NCBI GenBank assembly: GCA_934589155.1
Contig: CAKTNP010000003.1
Coordinates: 62,001-126,000 of the forward strand
DNA: 64,000 nt
Direction of reading: 5' to 3'
DNA from: an uncultured Oscillospiraceae bacterium
GTDB taxonomy: Bacteria; Bacillota; Clostridia; Oscillospirales; Oscillospiraceae
Both the position numbers and the translations under genes were made by a program. Every line of letters begins with the position of its first letter. The stretch's first letter is position 1. Shown here piece after piece: positions 34,613 to 44,422 of the stretch. Below the pieces are notes generated by a model. That model ran no database searches. It saw only the letters and a program-made list of their open reading frames with translations, and was not told the DNA's origin.

Positions 34613-35446
34613 ATGGAAACTACGGACATTAAGAAAATACAAAGGATAGCTATTGAGATTCTGTTTGATATTGTGGATGTCTGCGAAAAGAATAATATTG
34701 AATACTGCCTAATGTATGGAACGTTGCTCGGTGCAGTACGCCACCAGGGAATGATTCCATGGGACGACGATATTGATATTGGAATGAATCGTGAAAATTT
34801 TTATAGATTTCTAAAAATTGCTCCGGAGCTGATTTCTGATAAAAATGAAATAAAGATTATGGGAGCAATGGAATACTTGCCAGAGCTTAAGATTGGAAGA
34901 AAGGGGACCGTCTATTGCCTGAAGGAGGCAAAGGAACTAAACATATCTCGTGAAATTACTGTTGATGTTTTCTTGATAGACTATACTAAGGAACAGCAGG
35001 GCAGATCTATAGCATTGCGGCGAAAACTACGAACATTTTTACGACTGTGTGCGCTGCCGTGGGATGAAAAGAAGCTGTTAATTATCAGCATTGGAAAATC
35101 ACAGCGTCATTTCAAGTGGTTTTACAAGGCGGGCCTGTATGGAATGCACATTCTTCGAATGATTGTAGGAGAGACAGCGTTCTACAGATGGGTATATAAG
35201 ATATTTGTTGATATATCGAAACAAAGTGGCGAAGCAAGTTGCGTGATTTTTGACGATTATACATTTTCTGCAGACTACAAGATGATACAACTCCCGTTTG
35301 AAGGAAGAATGTTGAACGTGCCAGACAATTACAACGATATTCTTACAAAAAGCTATGGAGACTATATGAAACTACCTCCTGAAAATGAGCGATATAAAAA
35401 ACACATTGAAGACTGGATATTGGAGATTGATTCTGAAGCAGTTTAG
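34613..35446 (+). CDS. LicD family phosphotransferase
   Basis: LicD enzymes move phosphocholine or another phosphate-linked group from a nucleotide donor onto a glycan. The 277-aa protein has the motif CLMYGTLLGAVRHQGMIPWDDDIDIGM (nucleotidyltransferase-like core) at residues about 33-60. I chose ATG 34613 because GGAGG lies 8 nt upstream; an ATG at 34607 overlapping the previous stop is too close. No licABC choline genes are in the window. AT-rich. Confidence 0.9.
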   Translation: METTDIKKIQRIAIEILFDIVDVCEKNNIEYCLMYGTLLGAVRHQGMIPWDDDIDIGMNRENFYRFLKIAPELISDKNEIKIMGAMEYLPELKIGRKGTVYCLKEAKELNISREITVDVFLIDYTKEQQGRSIALRRKLRTFLRLCALPWDEKKLLIISIGKSQRHFKWFYKAGLYGMHILRMIVGETAFYRWVYKIFVDISKQSGEASCVIFDDYTFSADYKMIQLPFEGRMLNVPDNYNDILTKSYGDYMKLPPENERYKKHIEDWILEIDSEAV

Positions 35447-35540
35447 GCCAAAGAAATAGGAATAAATATTAGATTTTAATGCTTCTGCAATGAATTAGGT
35501 GACTGCTTTCTGATTGCCTGGCTGAGAAAAGAGGAAGCCT

Positions 35541-36557
35541 GTGGAACTAACAAAGGAAAATTCCAAAATGCTGCAGGGCCTGTCTGTTTTGGCGATGGTA
35601 TGGCTGCATCTGTTTGACAGGGACTATCACGGATTGTTTGCCCCACTTCTGTTCTTTAGAGGGGTGCCCTTGTCTTTTTATATTGGGCAATTGTCGGACT
35701 TCTGCGTATTCGGTTTTGCCTTTCTCAGCGGCTATGCCCACATGAAGCAATTCGGCAGAGAGGGCTATTACCGGCGCAGAGGCAAGGGGCTGCTGTCCGT
35801 ATTTTGCACCTACTGGCTGGTCCTGATTGTGTTTTCCCTGGTGGGGATCGTAATCGGCCAGGGCGAGTATATGCCCGGAAGCGTTGGGAAGTTTGTTCTT
35901 AATGCCCTTACCATTGAAAGCTCCTATAATGGCGCATGGTGGTATATGTTTACATATGCCGTATTAGTCTTAATTTCTCCACTGATATTGAAATGTGTTG
36001 AAAAATGGAATCCGGTTATTCTCCTGGGACTGGGGTTTGGAGTTTATTGTGCCGCGTATTATGCACGGTTTCGGATGACTGGCGGCTGGCTATTGATGAA
36101 GTTCGGCCCATTTGGAATGACATTGTTTGAGTACTTATTGGGTGCGCTGGCATTGAAATATCAAATATTCACCCACATTTTTAGAGCATGGGAACGTATT
36201 CCAAAGTTTGGTCGCGGCGTTCTTACTGTGGCTTTGCTGCTGGGCCTGTTGTATGGTCGGACCAAATTGGTGCCCAGCCTGTTTGCGGCACCGGTTTCCG
36301 GATTCGTTGTTATGGCACTTTTTCATTTCTGGAAGAAGCCCAAGTCGGTGCAAAAGACGTTCCTATTTGTGGGAAAACATTCTGCAAACATCTGGCTGAC
36401 GCACATGTTTTTCTATTTGACGTTGTTCAAGGACCTGGTCTATCTCGCCAAATATCCGGTTCTGATCATGGCATTTATGCTGGCAATTACGATCCCGCTT
36501 TCCATGCTGCTGCAATGGATTAACAGGCCAATTCAGAACCGTGTTGCAAGACTTTGA
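35541..36557 (+). CDS. Acyltransferase family 3 membrane protein
   Basis: The 338-aa protein has about ten helices. The start LTKENSKMLQGLSVLAMVWLHLFDRDY carries the family His, followed by SFYIGQLSDFCVFGFAFLSGYAHMKQFGR with the conserved Arg region. The family O-acylates (often acetylates) surface sugars. The start is the GTG at 35541 with GAGGAAGC upstream. The 94-nt gap after LicD is AT-rich and holds no visible gene. Confidence 0.88.
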   Translation: MELTKENSKMLQGLSVLAMVWLHLFDRDYHGLFAPLLFFRGVPLSFYIGQLSDFCVFGFAFLSGYAHMKQFGREGYYRRRGKGLLSVFCTYWLVLIVFSLVGIVIGQGEYMPGSVGKFVLNALTIESSYNGAWWYMFTYAVLVLISPLILKCVEKWNPVILLGLGFGVYCAAYYARFRMTGGWLLMKFGPFGMTLFEYLLGALALKYQIFTHIFRAWERIPKFGRGVLTVALLLGLLYGRTKLVPSLFAAPVSGFVVMALFHFWKKPKSVQKTFLFVGKHSANIWLTHMFFYLTLFKDLVYLAKYPVLIMAFMLAITIPLSMLLQWINRPIQNRVARL

Positions 36558-36581
36558 TGCCCGAAGGGAGGGGGCTTGACC

Positions 36582-37784
36582 GTGAAAAGAATACTGATCG
36601 TCTCCCACGCTATGGAGATCGGCGGGGCGGAGCGGGCCCTGTTGGGGCTGCTGAGCAGCGTTGACCCAAGCCGGGTCTCCGTGGACCTGTTTCTGCTGCG
36701 GCACGAGGGAGAGCTGCTGGATCTGATCCCGGACTATGTCCATCTTCTGCCGCCGATCCCGGCCTATACGGTGCTGGCCCGGCCCATAGCCCAGACCGTG
36801 AAGGAGGGGCATCTGCTGCTCTCCGGGGCCCGGCTGATTGGCAAATTCCGAGCCAGGTGCTATGATAAAAAGCATGACCTGACGGAAAGCGGCGTGGCCC
36901 TCGAATACAGCCATAAATATACCAGGCAATTTATGCCCCTCATTGCGCCCGATGTGGAGTATGACCTGGCCATCAGCTTTTTGACGCCCCATTATTTCGC
37001 GGCAGAGAAGGTCCGGGCGAAAAAGAAGATCGCCTGGATCCACACGGACTACTCCGTGGTGCAGGTGGATGTGGCCTCGGAATTAAAAATGTGGGGGGCC
37101 TATGACTACATTGCCTCTATTTCCGACAATGTGACGGAAACGTTCCTGTCGGTGTTCCCCTCTCTGGAGGATAGGATCGTTAAGATCGAAAATATCCTGC
37201 CCAAGGCGCTGATCGACCATCAGGCGGGAGACTTTTCCGCCGAGGGAGAAATGCCCCGGGACGGTGCCATCCGGCTCCTGTCCATCGGAAGGTTCGGCAG
37301 CGCCAAGAATTTTGACAATGTGCCGGACATCTGCCGCCGGATCCTAGAGACGGGCCTGAATGTGAAGTGGTATCTCATCGGCTATGGCGGAGACGAGGCT
37401 CTGATCCGGCAGCGGATTTTAGAGGCGGGGATGGAGGATCGGGTGGTTATCCTGGGGAAAAAGGACAACCCCTATCCCTATATCAAAGCCTGCGACCTGT
37501 ACGTGCAGCCCAGCCGCTATGAGGGCAAGGCCGTCACGGTCCGGGAGGCTCAGATGCTGGGACGGCCGGTGGTCATTACCCGCTACGCCACCTCCGCCAG
37601 CCAGCTGGAGGACGGGCTGGATGGGATCATCGTGCCCATGGACAACGCCGGCTGTGCTGCCGGGATCGCCGCCCTGCTGCGGGACCCGGAGCGGATGAAG
37701 GCGCTGGCCGCGGCCTGCTCCCGGAGGGATTACACCAACGGGGAGGAAGTTCGGAAGATCTACGGGATATTGGAAGGAATATGA
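36582..37784 (+). CDS. Glycosyltransferase family 4
   Basis: The 400-aa GT-B enzyme begins VKRILIVSHAMEIGGAERALLGLL and has the middle motif KKKIAWIHTDYSVVQ and donor-domain LLSIGRFGSAKNFDNVPDIC and NPYPYIKACDLYVQPSRYEGKAVTVREAQMLGRPVV. It is one of three related GT4 genes here (also 38917 and 41802). The GTG at 36582 is preferred over TTG 36576 because the purine-rich GGGAGGGGG fits it better. The gene is strikingly GC-rich between AT-rich neighbours, implying separate origin. Confidence 0.92.
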   Translation: MKRILIVSHAMEIGGAERALLGLLSSVDPSRVSVDLFLLRHEGELLDLIPDYVHLLPPIPAYTVLARPIAQTVKEGHLLLSGARLIGKFRARCYDKKHDLTESGVALEYSHKYTRQFMPLIAPDVEYDLAISFLTPHYFAAEKVRAKKKIAWIHTDYSVVQVDVASELKMWGAYDYIASISDNVTETFLSVFPSLEDRIVKIENILPKALIDHQAGDFSAEGEMPRDGAIRLLSIGRFGSAKNFDNVPDICRRILETGLNVKWYLIGYGGDEALIRQRILEAGMEDRVVILGKKDNPYPYIKACDLYVQPSRYEGKAVTVREAQMLGRPVVITRYATSASQLEDGLDGIIVPMDNAGCAAGIAALLRDPERMKALAAACSRRDYTNGEEVRKIYGILEGI

Positions 37785-38881
37785 AAATTAAAACGATAAC
37801 CTGCCACGATGTATATAACGTGGGAGCCAGTCTGCAGGCTTATGCTCTGCAGGAATATCTTAAATCACTCGGGCATGACGTGAAGATCATCGACTACAAG
37901 CCGGATTATTTGTCCAAGCATTATCGCCTAGATATTGTTGGAAATCCAAAGTATAACAAGCCGCTTCTGAGACAGCTGTATCTGCTGGCAAAACTGCCGG
38001 GCAGGTTGTACATGCTGCCGTGTAAAGAAGCGTTTGACAGATTTACGGCAAAATACCTCGACCTGACTAGACGTTATACTTCCAACGAGGAACTAAAAAG
38101 GGAACCCCCGGAAGCAGATGTGTATTTTGCGGGAAGCGACCAAATATGGAATACGGCGTTTCAAAACGGAAGAGATCCGGCCTTTTATTTAGACTTTGCA
38201 CCGGATAATACGATGAGAGCGTCTTATGCGGCCAGTTTTGCAACAGAAGATGTTCTGGAGGAATGGAAACCCAAAGTGAGAGAGCTGCTAACGGGAATGG
38301 ATGCAATTTCCGTTCGAGAAAAGTCGGGACTAAGAATTGCAGAGGAACTTGGGGTTCCTGATGCAGTACAGGTTCTTGACCCGGTTTTCTTGCTGGATCG
38401 TAGCATTTGGACATCTATTGAGGGCCCTCTAAAACATACAAAACCATACATACTTTTATATGATTTTGATCATGAACCGGGACTGGTCCAGTTTGCGAGA
38501 AGACTGGCAAAGGAAAATGGGTGGGAGGTATACTCGGTGCTCACTTGTTCCGATTGCGACAGATGCTTTAGCAGGGAGGGGCCGCTGACATTTATTAGCC
38601 TGGTGCATCATGCGGAGTTTGTGGTATCCAATTCATTCCATGCGACTGCTTTTTCACTTATTTTTCAAAAGAACTTTATTGTGTTTGACAGAAAAGAAAA
38701 AATAAATACAAGAATGCGCGATATGATGTCGCTTGTTGGACTGGAGAGCTGCATGTACAGTAATGGGGAGACAGGGAATTTGGCGGATATTGACTATCGA
38801 ATGGTAAATGCAAAATTAAATGAGGAAGTAAAAAAATCGAAAGAGTTTATAAACAAGACGATAGAGAGCGCGGCAGGCTAA
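37781..38881 (+). CDS. Polysaccharide pyruvyl transferase family protein
   Basis: The 366-aa protein has the family pattern MKIKTITCHDVYNVGASLQAYALQEYL, FAGSDQIWN, SYAASFA, ISVREKSGL and the late VVSNSFHATAFSLIFQKNF. The family ketalises pyruvate onto sugars; some members have other transfer roles. It begins in an ATGA overlap with the GT4 stop. AT-rich. Confidence 0.9.
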   Translation: MKIKTITCHDVYNVGASLQAYALQEYLKSLGHDVKIIDYKPDYLSKHYRLDIVGNPKYNKPLLRQLYLLAKLPGRLYMLPCKEAFDRFTAKYLDLTRRYTSNEELKREPPEADVYFAGSDQIWNTAFQNGRDPAFYLDFAPDNTMRASYAASFATEDVLEEWKPKVRELLTGMDAISVREKSGLRIAEELGVPDAVQVLDPVFLLDRSIWTSIEGPLKHTKPYILLYDFDHEPGLVQFARRLAKENGWEVYSVLTCSDCDRCFSREGPLTFISLVHHAEFVVSNSFHATAFSLIFQKNFIVFDRKEKINTRMRDMMSLVGLESCMYSNGETGNLADIDYRMVNAKLNEEVKKSKEFINKTIESAAG

Positions 38882-38916
38882 TATCAAAACCAAAGCGTGC
38901 AGTATGAGGGGGAGAA

Positions 38917-40101
38917 ATGAAAAAAACAAAGATCCTGTTTATGATCAATTCGATGAACATGGGCGGAGCAGAAAAAAGCCTGTCATCACTGCTGAATCTT
39001 TTGGACTATGAGAGGTATGAGGTCTCTTTGCAAATGATCAACCGCGGTGGAGATTTCGAGAAGCTGCTCCCACCGCAAGTAAACATTCTGCCTCAGATCC
39101 CATATTTTGAATTCTGCAGCCAGCCGCCGGCAGAGCAGATTATAAGCGGAAAGGTATCGTTTCTGAAAATTCGACTTCAGGTCCACAGTCAGTTAAAGAG
39201 AAATGCACGGGCTGGCAGTCCGCTGCACCCGACACAGGCTTTTTGGGCCGGGGCGAAGAACGCTTTTGACATGCTGCCGGGAGAATATGATGTGGCGATT
39301 GCTTGGGGACAGGGAACGCCAACCCATTTTGTAGCCGAAAAGGTCAATGCAAGAAAGAAAATCGCGTGGGTAAATGTAAATTATGAGGCGGCGGGACACT
39401 GGCCGGCGTTTGATGAGCCTTATTACGAAGAATATGACAATATTGTATGTGTATCAGAGAAATTACGTTCTATTTTTGTTAATGTTTTTCATAGATACGG
39501 CAAAAAAACGGTAACAATTTTGGATATTAATAATCCTAAGATGATTATGAGTATGGCGGATCAATTAGTCTCGTTGCCAGGCGAGGATGGCTTGACATTG
39601 GTCACTGTAGGTCGTCTTGTGCCGCAGAAAGGCTATGATATTGCTGCAAAAGCCGCATGTCTGCTAAAAAAAAGAGGAATCAAATTTTGCTGGTATGTAA
39701 TAGGTGGCGGAGATAGCACGCCGATTGAAAGGGATATTATACAATATGGGATCGGTGACTGTTTTAAGCTATTAGGTGCAAAGGCAAACCCCTATCCTTA
39801 CATGAAAGCAGCAGATATCTACGTACAAACCTCTAAATTTGAAGGGTATTGCCTGACCCTTGCGGAGGCCCGTATGCTGAATGTACCATGTGTGACCACA
39901 AACTTTGATGTGGTATATGCACAAATGATCGACGGCGAAAACGGCCTTGTAGTCGAAATGAACGCAGAGGCCGTTGCGGATGGAATTATTCGCTTAGCGA
40001 CAGATCCGGAGCTGTATCAGCATATCAAGAGCTATCAGATGCAGGAAAAGAAGGGCAATACGGAAGAAATTGAGAAGTTCTATCAAATGGTGGAGTCGTA
40101 A
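38917..40101 (+). CDS. Glycosyltransferase family 4
   Basis: The 394-aa protein begins KILFMINSMNMGGAEKSLSSLL and has KKIAWVNVNYEAAG, LVTVGRLVPQKGYDIAAKAA, and NPYPYMKAADIYVQTSKFEGYCLTLAEARMLNVPCV. It is paralogous to the GT4 at 36582. AT-rich. GGGGGAG lies upstream of the ATG. Confidence 0.92.
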   Translation: MKKTKILFMINSMNMGGAEKSLSSLLNLLDYERYEVSLQMINRGGDFEKLLPPQVNILPQIPYFEFCSQPPAEQIISGKVSFLKIRLQVHSQLKRNARAGSPLHPTQAFWAGAKNAFDMLPGEYDVAIAWGQGTPTHFVAEKVNARKKIAWVNVNYEAAGHWPAFDEPYYEEYDNIVCVSEKLRSIFVNVFHRYGKKTVTILDINNPKMIMSMADQLVSLPGEDGLTLVTVGRLVPQKGYDIAAKAACLLKKRGIKFCWYVIGGGDSTPIERDIIQYGIGDCFKLLGAKANPYPYMKAADIYVQTSKFEGYCLTLAEARMLNVPCVTTNFDVVYAQMIDGENGLVVEMNAEAVADGIIRLATDPELYQHIKSYQMQEKKGNTEEIEKFYQMVES

Positions 40102-40160
40102 TTATACTATTGGAAGTGTGAAAGATAGTTCGCATAGAGAGCAGAGTATAGAGGTAAAAG

Positions 40161-41747
40161 ATGAGGATAAAAGGGAAGAGGGCAGGTTGCTCTGTTGGCT
40201 TGGGAATTGGAACGGCACTTTATATTATGAGTTGCCTTTGGATCAATTTCTTCGGAAAGCAATGGTATAGTTTTGATATATATTCTGATGCGTTGCTTGC
40301 TAAAATTATGGTGGAGCAAGGGTCTATTTTCCCCAATAATTGGGTTTTTGGCAATCAGTTTTATGTTGTAGCAACACCTGTTCTAAGTGCGGCGCTTTAT
40401 GCTATCCTCCATAACAGCGTTTTGGCAATGGCAGCAGCATCTAGCATTATGATGTTTGTAACAATAGGCTGCTTTAATTGGGCGGTGAAGCCTTTTTTAG
40501 ATAATAAATGCAGAATGATTGGTCTATTCTGCTTGTCGGGTGCTACGGTATTAGGAAACAGCGCCAGCTCATACGCAAACGGTTTGCAGTATTTTTATAC
40601 GATGGCTAGTTTTTATGCTTGTTATGTCATTACTATTTTGCTCACGCTGGGTGTGTATTTTAGAATTCAGACAAATAAGCATTGCAGTATTGGCCTGGTA
40701 ATAATTAGCGGTGCGCTAAGTTTTGCACTAGGTATGCAGAGTCTCCGGCAAATGCTTGTTTTATATTTACCACTATGCGCACTTGCTGGACTAATGTTTG
40801 TTTGTAAAACGGGCAATAAGAAAAGTATGCTATATGCGGCCATATTAACAGTGATTAATTTAGCTGGGGGAATAGCAATAAAGTTTGTTCCGGTAAAAAG
40901 CGCTCCAATTATTAGCGAAATTTCATTAACATCCGATGTTTATTCGTTGATAAAAAATATAAAGGCTACATCATCTGCATTTTTGGGTATCAGTGGATTA
41001 GGATTTGTAAAAAACGGAATTAAGTGGATGCCATTATTTGTAGCAGCGATATTTATAACAGGTGTTGTGATAATAACAGTTGTTGATGTTGTTCGCCGAA
41101 ATAAAAGCACGGTTTTGGGACAAATGATAATGTATTGTGTAATTAGCTTACTGGCGGTCTATGGCGTTGGTGTGTTTCTATTTCGGGTCAGAGCAATTTA
41201 CTTTTTTGTGTGGTACTTGCTTGTGGTGTTTAGTTTTATTTATGCAATTAATGAGTTCAAGAAAATTGCTGGATGCATCCTTGTTATTCTTTGCTTGGTG
41301 GGGATGGTAAATTACATAACAAATTTTTATCCGGATTTCAGCACATATGCGGGGAGAGACCAATTTTATAAACAGACGGCAAATGAACTGATGGCGGAGG
41401 GGATTGATTGTGTATATTATGATATACATACATCTCCTCTGCTGGCGGCGTACTCGGATGATAATATTATTTCGGGTACGGTCTGCCTCGATATAAACCG
41501 GGATTCAGGCGGACTAATGTATCCGGTTTCGTGGCTTAAACCGATAGATGTATTTAAGAACGCGGCAAAGTATAATTCGTATATTGTATTTTCAAATTGG
41601 ACATTTGATTACTTGGAGAGAGCTGCGTCGCAGGAATACCTTGATGATTTGTTTGCAGAATTACAGTTCGTTAGGAAGGTGTCATATGGGAACGAGGAAT
41701 TGTGCTTTTATAGGTTTTCACCGTTGCTTTTAAATGTTGAAAACTAG
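40161..41747 (+). CDS. Polytopic membrane protein, putative GT-C glycosyltransferase
   Basis: The 528-aa protein has about 11-12 helices and a large first extracytoplasmic loop starting YSFDIYSDALLAKIMVEQGSIFPNNW; an acidic pair and a conserved SDALLAK segment there resemble GT-C enzymes that use polyprenyl-phosphate sugars. After the last helix, a roughly 130-residue extracytoplasmic tail follows (DFSTYAGRDQFYKQT onward). The family is not certain; an O-antigen-type ligase or polymerase is possible. It is the most AT-rich gene of the locus. GAGGTAAAAG precedes the ATG. Confidence 0.75.
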   Translation: MRIKGKRAGCSVGLGIGTALYIMSCLWINFFGKQWYSFDIYSDALLAKIMVEQGSIFPNNWVFGNQFYVVATPVLSAALYAILHNSVLAMAAASSIMMFVTIGCFNWAVKPFLDNKCRMIGLFCLSGATVLGNSASSYANGLQYFYTMASFYACYVITILLTLGVYFRIQTNKHCSIGLVIISGALSFALGMQSLRQMLVLYLPLCALAGLMFVCKTGNKKSMLYAAILTVINLAGGIAIKFVPVKSAPIISEISLTSDVYSLIKNIKATSSAFLGISGLGFVKNGIKWMPLFVAAIFITGVVIITVVDVVRRNKSTVLGQMIMYCVISLLAVYGVGVFLFRVRAIYFFVWYLLVVFSFIYAINEFKKIAGCILVILCLVGMVNYITNFYPDFSTYAGRDQFYKQTANELMAEGIDCVYYDIHTSPLLAAYSDDNIISGTVCLDINRDSGGLMYPVSWLKPIDVFKNAAKYNSYIVFSNWTFDYLERAASQEYLDDLFAELQFVRKVSYGNEELCFYRFSPLLLNVEN

Positions 41748-41801
41748 AAAAAGCGCGTTGTTCACAATTTGCCTGAAGTCTCAGAATAAAGGAGGTGCGG
41801 A

Positions 41802-42908
41802 ATGAAGAAGGTCCTTTTTGTATTAAATAATATGAACATCGGAGGGACGGAAAAGGCGTTCCTCAACTATGTGGATACGCTGCCGCCGGAGGAATACGAT
41901 GTCACGCTGCTTTTATGCGAGAAGTCCGGAGGGTTCCTTCCTTACATACCGGAACGGGTCCATGTAAAAGTTATGGACGATTACGCCTCCATGAAAAGAG
42001 AGATCATGGACCCGCCGCTGCGGATTGCGGGGGACTATCTGAGATCGGGACACATTTGCAGAGCATTTTGGATCGCCGCATTGCATTTGGTCGCGAAGAT
42101 CACAAATGATAGAACATTGTACTATAGATATGTGTTAAGGAAACAGCCGGAAAGGGGCGCCTATGACGCGGCGATTGCATATTGCGGCCCATTCGATTTC
42201 TTGACGGTTTATGTTCTATATGCCGTTCGGGCGGCAAAAAAGGTACAATGGATCCACTTTGATGTAAGCAAATTCCATTTCAATACGAAGATGTGCAAAA
42301 AGCTGTATCCCAAATTTGACAGTATTTGCGCCGTATCAGATGCCGCCCGGGAGCAGCTTCTAAAGAAAATTCCGGAGATTTCAGACAAGACCATTACAGT
42401 TCCCAATGTGGTATCGCCGGAGCAATGCCGGAGATTGGCTGAGGCGGGGGATGGATTTCAGGACGGCTTTGAGGGGACCCGAATCGTTACCGTGGGGCGC
42501 TTGTCGGAGGAGAAAGGTCAGGATATTATTCCGTCGATCGCGGCAAAGTTGAAAGACAATGGATTGAGATTTCGATGGTATTTGGTGGGAGACGGGAAGC
42601 TTCGCCCAACGATCGAAGCGCAGTGTAAGAAATATGGCGTGGACCAGGAAATCGTATTTTTGGGAGTTCAGGCCAACCCGTACCCATATCTGAAAGAGGC
42701 CAATATATATGTACAGACTTCAAAGCATGAGGGCTTTTGCATTACGCTGGCAGAAGCGAAGGCTTTTGATCTCCCAATTATTTCCACAGACTGCGCCGGA
42801 GCCCATGAACAGTTGGACGAGAGAAAGAACTGCAAAGTAGTAAAACGGGATGTGGATGTAATATCACAGAGTGTTTTTTCCGTAGTAATGAGGGACCAGA
42901 AGGAATGA
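41802..42908 (+). CDS. Glycosyltransferase family 4
   Basis: The 368-aa protein begins KVLFVLNNMNIGGTEKAFLNYV and has KKVQWIHFDVSKF, RIVTVGRLSEEKGQDIIPSI and NPYPYLKEANIYVQTSKHEGFCITLAEAKAFDLPII. It is the third paralogous GT4. The AAAGGAGGTG site is strong. Its stop overlaps the flippase start (ATGA). Confidence 0.92.
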   Translation: MKKVLFVLNNMNIGGTEKAFLNYVDTLPPEEYDVTLLLCEKSGGFLPYIPERVHVKVMDDYASMKREIMDPPLRIAGDYLRSGHICRAFWIAALHLVAKITNDRTLYYRYVLRKQPERGAYDAAIAYCGPFDFLTVYVLYAVRAAKKVQWIHFDVSKFHFNTKMCKKLYPKFDSICAVSDAAREQLLKKIPEISDKTITVPNVVSPEQCRRLAEAGDGFQDGFEGTRIVTVGRLSEEKGQDIIPSIAAKLKDNGLRFRWYLVGDGKLRPTIEAQCKKYGVDQEIVFLGVQANPYPYLKEANIYVQTSKHEGFCITLAEAKAFDLPIISTDCAGAHEQLDERKNCKVVKRDVDVISQSVFSVVMRDQKE

Positions 42909-44422
42909 AAACAGGGCAAAAAATCAAAAAAAATATAGTGACTGGGATAGAGTATCAGGTACTTACACTATTGCTTGGATTTTTAATCCCTAGGCTTGTG
43001 CTCGTTAGCTTGGGCTCGGAGGCAAACGGACTGCTCAATTCGACAAACCAAGTAATAGTATACTTGGCATTATTTGAGGGAGGGATGGGGCTATCCATTA
43101 CACAGTCCTTATATGGACCTGTTGCGAGAAAAGAATATGATAATATTAATGGCATAATGTCTGCGGCCAACATTTTTTATCGCAATGTTGGTATTTGCTA
43201 TTTTGTAGGTTTGCTCGTTATTGGCGCCGTGTATGCTGCAACAATACAGTCATCTTTCTCGCCGGCTGTTATCTATGCGGTAGTAATGCTGACGGGAATC
43301 CCCCAGGTAATCAATTTCTGGTTTCAAGGAAAGTATAGAACGCTTATTACTGTAGATGGAAAGGGCTATGTGCTAACAAAATTAAACATGGCCGTTTATG
43401 TTGGGACAAGCGTTAGTAAAATAGTTTTGCTGTTGTCGGGATTCGGAATTATAGCGTTACAGATGATGTATTTCATCGTTTCCTTAATTCAGATGGTATT
43501 TATTATTTGGTATGTAAAAAGAGAATTTCCTTGGCTGAACATTCATGCTGCACCGATGAAAGAAAAAATAGGACAGAGAAGTTCTGTTTTTCTACATCAG
43601 ATCTCGGGTTTTATCTTTAGTAATACCGACATGATTATTCTGACATATTTTTGCAATCTTAAAACGGTAAGCGTATATGCAATGTATACGATGTTTTACT
43701 CTGTGATCAGTAGTTTGGTGTCCACGGTAACAAGCAGCATTGTTTTTGCAATGGGACAAAAGTTCAATTCAGACAGAAATGAATTTTTGAAACTGCAGAA
43801 TATATTTGAGACGTTAAATTTTATACTGGTTTTCTCTTGTAACTCGGTTTTATATTTATGTATTTTGCCCTTCCTGAAATTGTACACTGCAGGAATTACG
43901 GATATAAATTATGTTGATCCTGTTTTGCCATTGCTGTTTACGATTATTCAGCTCCTGCAAGCAGGACGATTCTCATCACAAAAAGTGATCGAATATGCAG
44001 GTGAGTTCCGGAAGACGCAATGGCATTCTGCGGTGGAGGCGGTTATCAACATTGTTGTTTCAGTTGTGGCTGTTATTTCGCTGGGAATTTATGGAGTGCT
44101 GATTGGTACAATAGCCGCATTGTTATTTAGGAGTATTGCAATGATCCACTATTCGTGCAAGAAAATTCTTCGCATTGACTCCCAAAATATTTATAGAAAG
44201 TGGACCATTAACATTGCGCTTTTTGCTGCAGTTCTGCTGGGAGCCTCTAAAATACGGATTCCGCTATTTTCTTACGTTCATGTCATTGCGTATGCTGCAC
44301 TATTGATGGTGTTGATGTTGGTTGTTTTTGGCGGGGCTGCATATATTTATGATAGAGAGACCTGCAATTTTATAATGCAGAAAATAAGACGGGGAGCAGA
44401 AAATGAAAAAAGCCCTAATTAA
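42905..44422 (+). CDS. Oligosaccharide flippase (Wzx/MviN-like)
   Basis: The 505-aa integral membrane protein has about 14 helices, beginning VTGIEYQVLTLLLGFLIPRLVLVSLG with SEANGLLNSTNQVIVYLALFEGG, typical of polysaccharide-biosynthesis flippases. It would move the undecaprenyl-linked repeat across the membrane before EpsG polymerisation. It overlaps both neighbours (4 and 20 nt). AT-rich. Confidence 0.9.
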   Translation: MKTGQKIKKNIVTGIEYQVLTLLLGFLIPRLVLVSLGSEANGLLNSTNQVIVYLALFEGGMGLSITQSLYGPVARKEYDNINGIMSAANIFYRNVGICYFVGLLVIGAVYAATIQSSFSPAVIYAVVMLTGIPQVINFWFQGKYRTLITVDGKGYVLTKLNMAVYVGTSVSKIVLLLSGFGIIALQMMYFIVSLIQMVFIIWYVKREFPWLNIHAAPMKEKIGQRSSVFLHQISGFIFSNTDMIILTYFCNLKTVSVYAMYTMFYSVISSLVSTVTSSIVFAMGQKFNSDRNEFLKLQNIFETLNFILVFSCNSVLYLCILPFLKLYTAGITDINYVDPVLPLLFTIIQLLQAGRFSSQKVIEYAGEFRKTQWHSAVEAVINIVVSVVAVISLGIYGVLIGTIAALLFRSIAMIHYSCKKILRIDSQNIYRKWTINIALFAAVLLGASKIRIPLFSYVHVIAYAALLMVLMLVVFGGAAYIYDRETCNFIMQKIRRGAENEKSPN

